This document shows, piece after piece, positions 54,601 through 64,000 of a stretch of 64,000 bases of DNA. The position numbers and the translations under genes are program-made. Source of the stretch: Phellopilus nigrolimitatus (taxonomy: Eukaryota > Basidiomycota > Agaricomycetes > Hymenochaetales > Hymenochaetaceae); the NCBI GenBank assembly GCA_021029095.1, contig JAJOHG010000073.1:1-64000 (forward strand), read 5' to 3'. How positions within the stretch are numbered: the first letter of the stretch is position 1; each line of letters starts with the position of its first letter. The notes below the pieces were generated by a model. The model did no database searches. It was not told where the DNA came from and was given only the letters and a program-made list of their open reading frames with translations.

Positions 54601-55925
54601 CCAAGTAAGAGAGAAATCTGCTTTATGTCCGTTACTGAGTCGTTCCGAGTTATCCTAAAATTAGGGCCTCAATGACTTCATTTTCTTCCACGAATGTCCG
54701 TTCTAGATCTCTAATAATTTCAAAATTTGTTCGTACATCATTCGGGTCCAGTAGACATTTTCTTCGCTCAAAAGATGGCCATGTATGTATTATTGGGAAC
54801 AACTATCCAAGGAAAAACATCATTTCCAGCCATTTCCCCCCGTGGAACGCGTATAATTATTATTCGGGTGATGTAGAGCTTTACATTAGATAAACGCTGT
54901 GGTAAGCATTGTGAGAGTATTTGCTAAAGCATTTGTAGAATGAAAGCGCTCCGATATTGCTCTAGCTCTCGGTCTTGCCTCCGATCCGAACATCCGAGAT
55001 ATATTTCAGGCTCTGGCTTCTCTTTGTAGATCAATGAATTCCGCTGTTTATCTAGCTTCGGGTGTGATCCGAGGAGTCGAGGATGCGAGCACCTCTGCAG
55101 ATTTTGTACATGATCTGATTTGCGCTCTCGCCGGACTGCAAAGCGAATTTCTCTTGCATCTCGCAAAAAGTGGCAGCGACAGGCCTTGTTGTGTAGGGGG
55201 TTATCACTCTTACCCTGCAGAGTTTTTTTAGCATCTTTGATGGCGCGTATGGGCAACTGCGGTTCTTGTCAGGTATGCTGTTGTGAAATCATGTCGCCAT
55301 AGCAGAGATTACAGCTTTTGACCGTTTAGCATGAGGACGGAGCATTGGAAGCTGCATTTGGATATTATCTATAGCTCCTAGGATTGGACGCGAATTAGAT
55401 AACTCTTCAAGAAGGGTCAACATGTCCTCGGCAATCCGAAGGAGAAAGCAGTGTCTGCTTTCGCCTAACTCTAAAGTTTGGAACGTGAGAGTTATTAGTC
55501 TTTCCAACCTGCGACCCTGCAATTGCTGTCAGGTCACGGGCCAAGTATCCGAAGGTGAAGAGCAGGAAACGAGTGGTATTGGTTCTAATTCTAGCTTGAG
55601 TCGTTCCGTTCTCTTGCTCTCCGTCGGCCATTGTACGACCAGCCATCACCGCCACGATCTATACGATCATCCGAGGACAGCACATGCAGGGATTCAAACT
55701 TTATCGCTAGTCTGGAGAGTTTGTATTGTCGTAAATTTAGAACACTGTTGCAATTGAACGCTACCGGTGGGAGTCCGGACTTGACTTATCACGCTATGTT
55801 CTCCACCACGTAAGGTCGTCTTCTTTCCTCAGGCAATCTCGGGCCTGTTCGCAGTTCACTTTCACGGCGCGCGAGTGCCTTGGCGAGACTGAATACCGGC
55901 GGCTACTTCTTGATACTTCCTACTT
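48627..55925. other. 7-kb gene desert
   Basis: No frame with family motifs, no RNA gene, no long repeat recognised. A 51-codon frame at about 50745-50900 (MPETGDGKWRIERNDAPDSL...) looks protein-like but is unsupported. Several 60-110-codon frames overlap on both strands in a way typical of non-coding DNA. The last part (55800-55925) is presumably promoter for the Zn2Cys6 gene. Confidence 0.4.
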
Positions 55926-55933
55926 ATATAAAG
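55926..55933 (+). promoter_or_regulatory. TATA box of the Zn2Cys6 gene
   Basis: TATATAAA about 70 bp upstream of ATG 56000, in a typical position for a fungal core promoter. Confidence 0.6.
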
Positions 55934-55999
55934 ACTGTGAACTCTTAGACTTCCAGCATAACCTCACCCACCCCGACGCCAGCATCGTCATCCAGCGCC

Positions 56000-57588
56000 A
56001 TGTCTTCTTTCATCGACGCAGCTTCAATTAAAAAGCGCAAATCTGAGGATGACGCACAAGTACCAGTCGACCATCGCAAGCGTCGCCGCAACAGGACCAC
56101 TCAGTCTTGCTTAAACTGCCATGGCTCAAAGAGGATGGTTCGTCGCTTTCCCTTCGCTTCTGCCTTGCATGTGTTGATTTTATCCTAGTGTGATAGGTAC
56201 ATCGTTTGGCACACCGGCGTCGGTTGAGTGCTTACTGGTCCATTATCGAACAGAAAACGGCCTGCATGTGGTCGCTGCGTGAAGCTTGGCCTGGTACGTC
56301 TTCGCTTCGATCACCAATGGGATGATCCGATGCTTACCCGCCGTCAATCTGCATCTAGAGCGGAATCTGCGTGTACGAAGTTGATGACGTCAGCCAGAGG
56401 TAAGTCGGTCGTTGCACACCCTTGCAACTTTGGATCTCACGGCGGTCAACTCGTATAGGGACTCAGCTAAGGACGAGACAACGCACCTCAAGGGCCGTAT
56501 CGCCGAGCTTGAGGGTTTCATTCGCGAATACAAGAAGAAGCCTCATCCGCGGTGGGCCGCTGACCTGAAGAAGGAGCCGCGCTTTCCGGCTTTGTCTCGT
56601 CCGCGCTCGGACACTTCGTCTGATTCTGATAGTCTATGTGACATCAAAGACGGACAGTCCTTCGATCCGAACGACACGATGTCGAGCGCGACGAGTCCGT
56701 CCGGTTCCGAATCTATCCCATCCACTCCGTCAGCTCACAGCGATGGGCCCGTCTTCCTCACCAGTCAAGACAGCGTCTCTTCGCTTCTTTTCTCTGGCTC
56801 CGACGGAATGCCGTCGCTGTCTGCGGGTCCTTCCATCACGTTTGATTCGACGACAGGCTCGGCGGCCGCAGACGACATTGACGCTATCTTTTCCTTCAAT
56901 GGCGTCGGGCTTTCAAACGATGATAACGAATCTTTCGAGCGCGTCTTCTCGCAGATAATGCAGCAGGATGCGCACAGGCATGCGGGAGCTATGAGCGAGT
57001 GTCAGTGCATGAAGAAGTCGTCTGCATACTCCGTTCTGCTCGAGCTCGCACCACACGTGCGGAGGGCGCTCGACGCGCTCGTGGCACTACCAGAACACCA
57101 TGAGACTCGCTTGAATGGCCCGTGTGACTATCTTAAGCACCTTCAGGGTCTCGATTCCTCGATATCGTGCGTCCCTTACAATTAATCTTTGGCGTAACTT
57201 GGGAACAGTTCGACTGATGCGACGCGCTTCTTTCTACAGGAATCTCGTCGATTCAGTATCAACGACCCTTTCTTACTCACCATCGTCATACACACAACAA
57301 AATATGAAAGTAACGTCTCCCACGACTCTCACGGGCGATTCGCCCTTGCAGCGTGTGTGGGCAGCGCGTGAAGCAGCGTACGCGCAGACGACGACGACCT
57401 TGGCGTCTGACACCACCGATTCCATTCAGAAGCAAAAGCAAGCACGAGCGACTGGTGCTTCTCACCTGTGGGGAGCGCGAGATCGGGCATCAAGCATGAG
57501 TGTGGTCGAACACACCAGCGACATCGACCAATTCATGACGTGGGACGCGCCCTCGCGCATCGATTGGCCCAGGACTATTTCTCTTTAA
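56000..57588 (+). CDS. Zn2Cys6 fungal transcription factor with an 8-nt microexon
   Basis: Nuclear DNA-binding regulator of the GAL4 class. Exons: 56000-56137, 56189-56196 (only 8 nt, TGTGATAG), 56254-56293, 56359-56399, 56459-57166 and 57240-57588, giving 427 aa. Joined, the cluster reads C37-x2-C40-x6-C47-x6-C54-x2-C57-x8-C66. The microexon supplies C47, the following Asp and part of Arg. Before it lies a basic stretch (KRRRNRTTQ, possible nuclear signal). After it, VYEVDDVSQR, then RIAELEGFIREYKKKPHPRW as a short dimerisation coiled coil. The rest is Ser-rich and acidic, typical of activation regions. A Cys pair C-Q-C (about residue 265) lies in the second half. This CLNCH...CGRC layout with a KPHPRW segment after the coiled coil resembles a basidiomycete-specific subgroup, by recollection. 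Targets unknown. Without the microexon the zinc cluster lacks its third Cys. Confidence 0.85.
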
Positions 57589-59198
57589 ATGTAAGCCTTA
57601 TGACTTCTCCGCGTGTTATTATATGAACCTGATGGATTAACTTTCAATTCTTAGTTAGTTAAGCTAGAATTGCGAGCGACGGACAGAATAGAGGAACTAT
57701 GAACATGTATTAATACCTATGGCCTTGTCCACCTTTTTTCCTTGGTTGTCTGCTTTCTTAAGCATTATATTTTTGAGTCTATACATACACAGTAGCGATG
57801 TATTTTGCTTGTACAATTCATCGGATGAATATTCTTCCTAAAAAAGCGTTTGGTAACAATGGTCAAAAGCTTCTGTATATCATTACGCGGGAGAAAAACT
57901 TACTCATGCTTAATTGGGAATTGGCGAGATCAACGCTCGCTCGTGGTTGGTCGCCGCAAATTAGAGATAGCGGATTCCGCTTGATATCCAAAGGGAGCGC
58001 TGTCAGTGCCGGAATGCATACGAGAGGAAGTATGTCAAGGCTGAATAGAAACCACCGTTTGCAACCAAGCAGTAGAGACGCGCATCTGGTATTCAATCTG
58101 CGAGGGCCCCAGGTATCCAGGGAGTATATTGACTAAGTGAGAAAATAATAGCGAGTGAATCCTAGGACTGACGAAGTCCCATTAAAAAGAAAAACATACG
58201 CTCAACTTGGAAATCGATCAAAACAGTGTGGTTATATGCATCTTGCGGACTTATCATATGCCAAGCGCTTCGCGCGTCGCTGAGAAAATGGCGCGGGAAC
58301 GCGCCCTGTGGGAGAGTGGGACCAATACGCAGCAGGCGGGTATTATTGCGAAGTCCGGCAGTGAGAATCCTGTCTTTAGGTTTCGATCCCAGGTCTTTAC
58401 CGGTGGAGTCGAAGTATCGGAGCGCAGAAGATGAAAGCTCCGTGATTCGAGTATTGATTGTACCTGATCAGCGTCAATCTGTCGTTCAAAGACTTCGTGA
58501 AGCTTTTATTATGACGCACTGCATCTTGTATGGTTGAAAAACAAGCACTTTTACAGAGAGTCGATAGACCTGGGAACATTGATGAGGAAACATCGGTGGT
58601 TGCTTAATCTTGTCGGGATCATCAACATCCCGAGGCGCGAGAAACTCGACTTCGGCAACTGGAGCGTCAAGTAGAGGTAATTCCCAACTTCCTCGAAAAC
58701 GGGGCCATATGAATCTTTGAAAGTTCTATGATGCGAACGGGACAAAGAGGGTGATAGCTTACGAGAAACATTGAGCCTGCGCTAAACGGTATACTCTTGC
58801 TTTAACTAAGAGAATACAGAAAGCACATGTCTTGGAGGAATGTTAGTCAGCACAGAAGATAGGGCATTAGAGGGACGAGAAGGTGGTCACAGATGAAAGG
58901 TGGCGGTAGATACGGGAGTCACCGCCATGCTGGATGATTTTGGAAGATCGCCTATTTGGCGCTTCAAAGGCAGTAGAACTCGATAGATGTTGCACCGCTT
59001 CCGAAAGGAGGACGAAATTTGAGCGCACTTACAAAGATCGACGGTCAATCTGTGAAAGAGAAGTCATATTAACGCCTTGAAGTCATGGAACTCATTCTTC
59101 TCATTCGCTGTTATAAAGCCGAAGACTCGAGGTCCTAGCGGTGATTAGCTCCCTCCAAAGCCCCAGAGCGGCCCGTCACTTACTGTAGCCGGGTACAG
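57589..59198. other. intergenic region, no gene seen
   Basis: AT-rich DNA between the transcription factor and gene D'. Short frames only; a TATA box (TATAAAG, 59112-59118) precedes D'. Confidence 0.45.
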
Positions 59199-59916
59199 AT
59201 GCAGAACTACGGGTATTATTCCCCATCGCCACATCGATACCTCTCGCCGCCTTGGCCGTACTTCTTCTACGCTTCCGCGTTCCAGAATCCATATGCAGTC
59301 CGCCCAATCCACTACGTTCCCGTAGCCCCGCAATTCGTCCAGTTAGGACCGTTCTGGAAACCCTCTGCGAGCGCCAATGGTCACTCCAGCAACGCGTCGA
59401 GCCGATCTAGCCCGATTAACAGAGAACGGGGTCTCGGCCAGACGTTTGGCTATTTCTGGCGGGGCTTCGATGAGTGGGGGAAATGCCCTCGTGCAATGAA
59501 ACAGAAGATCGAACGCATACTTATGGAGATCGAGTTTCATGCTACCAGCTCTCCAACGATGCGAGAGAAAGAGTGGATGGCAAGGCAGAAGGAACGCATA
59601 TGTCGATCCTGCACAAAGCTCTTAGAATATGCACGGTAAGCAAACATAATGCCGCAGTTAATATGGATCTTACCTTCCGCGTAACTTGCGTAGCTCCCCA
59701 TCGTATGAGATACAATTCCAGTCTCTCGACGCCCTCCATCGACTGGTCATCCAATCTCCTATCGTATTCGAGTGCTGCCATAAGGTTGTTGCCGTGAGAC
59801 ACCTAGACGCAGTCCAGACGAGCCTTACGAATCCGAGACGAGGAACAAATAGTTGGGAACATTTACGGCAGCTCAAGTTGAAGATTGCGGATCTGCTCAG
59901 AGTTTTGAGAGTTTGA
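59199..59916 (+). CDS. gene D': paralogue of gene D
   Basis: Exons 59199-59635 and 59694-59916, giving 219 aa. It shares with D the MQN.YGYY start, the Tyr/Pro-rich N-terminus and the helical part (MKQKIERILMEIEFHA, KERICRSCTKLLEYAR). The intron has the same position and phase, and the second exon is equivalent (QSLDALHRLVIQSPIVFE...LLRVLRV). It is 60 residues shorter, mostly in the linker. TATAAAG lies about 85 bp upstream. No known domain. It lies 20 kb from D on the opposite strand and outside the mirrored block. Confidence 0.65.
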
Positions 59917-62900
59917 AGGGACAAGGAAGACGTGGATGTATCGTTAGCTTGCAACGCGCCATAATAGAATGTTGGGCAGCGGAGACGAGCACTCTACTTT
60001 GAACAGCAAATATGATTCAATACTTCATCGTTAGTAATAAAAAACGAGCTCATTACTGAAACTACATATGCTTCCGAGCCCAGATATTCGTGGAAGGGTC
60101 AAAATCCATGTTTCGCATGATTGTGCATACATTCCAGCATGCATTTTTGCTTGACTGGTGCTACTCGATTCCTTGAGCGTCGCAATTGCTCGCTGCAGGA
60201 ATCAACTTAGGTTGAAGCTGACCAGCTCTGGAGTAGATAAATCCCTGTCGAGTTCAAGAATCATTTTTTTGCAGACAGTGTTTGGTAGCAGATAGGAGAA
60301 GTTTCCTGGGCTCGACATCCGCTGTCGAGTCGAACGACTTTGAGTCACGCGAAGGCAAGAAAAATGTCACGTGACAATGTATGATTACAAAGCTGTCGCT
60401 ACCCGACTCCCGACGGCGGCGGGGTGAATTCTTCTTTGCCTTCTACGACAACGATAAGACTGTATGAAGTAAGTGCACTGTAATGAATCCCTTTGAATCT
60501 CGTGTACTAATTAAAAAAAGTAGACTGGCGGGAAAAGCTGTTCAATAATGCCGAGTTGTCCATCTCCGTACGACGGCCGCGACAATCTGCACGACTTCTC
60601 GACTTGAAGAGTTCGTGTTCTTAGGATGAGAGAAGTTATGATTCTCATAACGTAATATGTAAGCTCCGCCTGCTAACCGCATTTTGGAATTCTTGCGTTG
60701 AGATGGCGTGGTTCGTGGAAACAGGTGTTGTTGCCGACAAATCTTGCGGTCACGACCAGACTCAGCCCCACTATCTCTGGACATATGTGTTTGTTCCCGT
60801 TTCTCATCATGATGCTATCAATGCACGCTTTCTGTCCTTTTTGACTATGCGGTCTTCCCCTACCCATCAATCGACGACAGAAGGTTAGAAGATGGATCCA
60901 AGACGCTGAAGTCTGTTCAGAGCTCCGACTGAACGCCTTTGGCAATCTGGCTTCGACACGGATTCTCAAGATATGAGCAAGCATACTGTGAGTAGATTAT
61001 CCTAAGATCCACTGCAGCACCTTCGTGTCTAGTACGCAGCAAATTTTGAAACATGCCCCCCTCACGTCACAACGCCAGTTACTGCCTAAACAGCGCCCCC
61101 CTTTTTCGGAAACACCTGGACGATGCGCTCGAGATTATATGGATCTATCTCATTGGGAAAAAGTAGATCATATTGTTCGAGAACAGGAACGTTGATTTGA
61201 GGTACGTGACCTCACATGAGTATTTGATTGTTTCTTACTTCACCTCGTTGTCTATCATATGCAGGATACGCCAAGGATACGACGTCGGTATCAGACATAC
61301 CAGCAACGCTATCACCTTTGGCTTCATATATTTACGGACGATTCCGTCGTCTCCGGGCTGACCACGGCTTGTCGGAGGTCCAACTCGGAACCTGAAGCAA
61401 AAGCGTTAGCCTCTACCGCCCGAGGGAGAAACGCGCATTGCTATCGAGATATTGCCAGTATTGATGTCATTTGCGATCGCGTCTCATTCGGACCGCACGT
61501 GGCGAATTTCGATAATTCGGAAGTCGTTCCGAACGATGCATATCACTGAGCGCTCACTGGTTTTAGCTTCCTTCTCACCCCAATTCTAATATTGCAGGCC
61601 TTTCCTAACGATGCTGCCGTCAACGAGGGCATGAACTTCAACTGCAGCACCTCCGAACTCTGAAGCATCACTCATTGTGGCCGCGGACACGCTTGACAAG
61701 ATTGACTGCTGCTCCCCAAATTCTAAACTTCTTACGCCGAGCAGACCGGCTCTTACATCGACACAAGTCAGGTGCAATGCGAGCCTCCTTCGCACTCGTT
61801 TTCATTGTCAGAATACATTCAGAAGTAGGCGGAGCCAGCCCGCAGCGCGTCCGTTCACAAGCCCCCGCCTAAAACGAAATGAAGCTCAATCGGAACCGTT
61901 GGCCGTTGGTACCCTTTCCGTTGTCTGCACGATCACCTCCGGTGTCGCCGGCTTCCAGGGAGGACGCGCTCTTTATAAAGTCCACCCTTCACTCCTCTAA
62001 TCGCAATTCGCTTACGTTTCTCGACTGCTCTTCTTTCCGTGTCTGACTAAGCTGAAGGTGGACTCGCAAAATGCGAAAGCGGGTCACTGATCGTCGCATC
62101 TCGTTCGAGCATACTCCCTCACGTCTTTTGTCATTTCCAAACGACTCCATCTGCAGCTTTCCGTTTTGCACGGCTTCTGAAATCTCGTAGGACATCCAGG
62201 GCTTTCCGTTTTTTTATATCCGCATCTGGTTCAAGAACCTTGAGTGTAATGGTAAACTCAAAGAAGAGAGTTTTAATTCATATCGCGCATTTCGGTCAAT
62301 GCAGCGTTAACAGACAATGCAGCAACCGCTTCCTCGCATCAGCCAACAGCCAATATCACGCGAGGAAGTCTTCGCGATTTGGGCCGAAGGGTGTTGTCAC
62401 GCTATCGCCACTTTCAGCAAGACAAATACTGACTCTGCATGCTCGATCTCGATCCGCGGATTGTCTGGACTCTGACGGAAACGTGAAATGCCTTTCTGTT
62501 TTTGTCGACTCGATTACACTCCCAACTATCTCGCCCTCATTGCGCTACTAAGATGCCGAAGCAATTCTCTAAGATCTTCGGAGCAGAACTGCATCTATAC
62601 TATTTGACTTGGCGTGCCTTCTTATTTTGAATCTTGAATAGAAGCGCTATCTAATAAGGGCTGCCCTGGCTTACTCTCGGCTCCATATCGTCCATACCGT
62701 ATTGACTTCCGGTTCTCTATCATCCCATGCTCTGGTGAAATTTATGGTTTTCTCTGCGCTTTTGGTCGCCTTCTTACACTGATCTTGTCATATTTGTCTT
62801 ATCCGATTCCGAATCCTCGATGCTGCTTGTGCCCCATTTTCTGTTGTCTTGTTCAACTAAATACGCACCCAGTAAAATGAATACGGATAGAATGGTCTCG

Positions 62901-64000
62901 CTAATATTGATTCTGGTGATAAATGCAGGATCTGGGGGCCTTTTCGTGCGATGTCTGAGTGTTATCTGTAAAGCATCACATGATCATGCTTGGTTACCGC
63001 GGAGGGAGGCGGACATGTGAACCGAAGACTCGCTTTGCTTTGAGAAAGACGTCGGCTTGTGTTCGAACGGGGAAATTCGTACTGAACTTGGACAGACCGG
63101 TAGAGGCTGGTGAAGGCGCGTTCTGCCGGTGGGCCTCTGGGGAAGCCAAGCTCGCTTTCGAAGACGCGGATGCGAGCCGGCGAGAAGACGTGCCAGGCGA
63201 CGACGGGGACGTCTTCGACCACGTAGACAGCGATGCGCCGAGCCCGAGATTGCAAGAAGACTTGCGCAAGCATAGCGACGGTGTCCGTGCGCTACCTCGA
63301 TCCGATTCTGTGTGCAGATGCGGCCGAAAAGTCGACAAGGACGAGCGCTAACACATGATGCACCACCGGACATCTCGATGCGCTCGGCACAGCAATTGGA
63401 AGCGGATAATGCATCGACGAACATGCCGTTCGGAACGGCGCTAGTAGCCTCGACGGAGACGCGTAGAGTTCCTGTTCTTCAATACGCCGTGAGTTTCTCG
63501 CCTTTGGGGCCAAACAGGGATTTGTGCGCATCCAGGTTTCGTGTCCATCCGAAACCAGTTAAAATGTTATGCAGCTGAGCATCAAGTAAACGCCGAGCTG
63601 CTCGTGACGTCTTCGTCTCACGTGACCGATCACACGGCTTCTCCAGCGGCTTGAAAACTTGCCTGGCGCGCCCGGACGACAAAGCTTCTGTTTTCTCAAA
63701 AGATGAGAGGATATTACGCACACCGTGCGCTCTTGCGAATGACAGCACGGCATGAAATGTGGCCACACTTACTTTCGTCTGAACGGTATATGGATGCATG
63801 GGGAGTCGGCTGGATCATTGCATGTGACATTGGAATGACAAGGCAGGGATACATATGAATAACAGTTATGTGATGATTTTTATGTTGATTTTCAAATCGG
63901 AAGGAATGTATCGCGGATATGAGAGTGAGAGCATGGGAAAAGGGGGAAGAGAAGGAGGAAGACAGGACGAAGCACAGAAGAACAGGATAGAAGGATATGA
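59917..64000. other. 4-kb region to the right edge, no supported gene
   Basis: Overlapping short frames on both strands. A GC-richer patch at about 63000-63370 has 100-145-codon frames on both strands (for example minus 62962-63273 and plus 62959-63351) without motifs, so one may be a gene fragment, but I cannot choose. No RNA gene or repeat recognised. Confidence 0.4.

Noticed and set aside
58360..58420. Possible tRNA B box near GGTTTCGATCC
   Set aside because: No A box at proper spacing and no cloverleaf pairing.
62959..63425. Overlapping frames of 100-145 codons on both strands
   Set aside because: No motif or splice structure allows a choice of strand; probably a GC-rich patch or a gene fragment.

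Overview
The window looks like nuclear DNA from a basidiomycete fungus, probably an agaricomycete. The genes carry many short introns of about 50-65 bp with GT/AG borders. The families present fit that group: an aquaglyceroporin, a cytochrome P450 remnant, a GH12 endoglucanase remnant, an SDR, a ZZ zinc-finger relative, a FRAG1/DRAM/Sfk1-type membrane protein and a Zn2Cys6 factor. A chromodomain Ty3/gypsy retrotransposon and several non-autonomous DNA transposons are also present. The organism is inferred from content; no taxonomic marker is present.

Layout: 1-1.1 kb is the 3' end of a Ser/Pro-rich gene. An 871-bp hAT-like MITE with perfect TIRs and an 8-bp target duplication lies at 1.9-2.8 kb, followed by gene-poor DNA to 7.3 kb. 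A nine-exon aquaglyceroporin (7.3-8.8 kb) precedes a broken P450 (9.1-10.4 kb). The retrotransposon (10407-18026) has visually identical 509-bp LTRs, a CCCCG duplication, gag, pol and two extra 3' ORFs. It also has a Tf1-like self-priming arrangement and a canonical -1 slippery site at the gag stop. From 18 to 26.6 kb is a graveyard: a GH12 pseudogene, a proteasome RPT2 pseudogene inside a TIR-bounded unit, a second hAT-like MITE and a ZZ-type pseudogene. An apparently intact SDR gene follows (28.3-29.7 kb).

The most striking structure is an inverted segmental duplication. Block A-B-C (30.6-37.1 kb) is mirrored as C'-B'-A' (40.9-48.6 kb) around a spacer that holds gene D. Genes C/C' share all intron positions. 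B/B' are nearly identical at their C-termini and in an 80-bp promoter segment. A/A' are much more diverged: A' has two introns and an extra exon, A has none. A MITE-like insertion sits only in the right arm. Gene D has a paralogue D' at 59.2 kb.

The DNA from 48.6 to 56 kb is a gene desert. A Zn2Cys6 transcription factor (56.0-57.6 kb) needs an 8-nt microexon to complete its zinc cluster. D' follows, and 60-64 kb holds nothing I can assign. A, B and D belong to no family I recognise, so their function is unknown; their shared duplication is the main reason to look at them together. All splice models were made by eye, from reading frame, splice signals and recalled family alignments.
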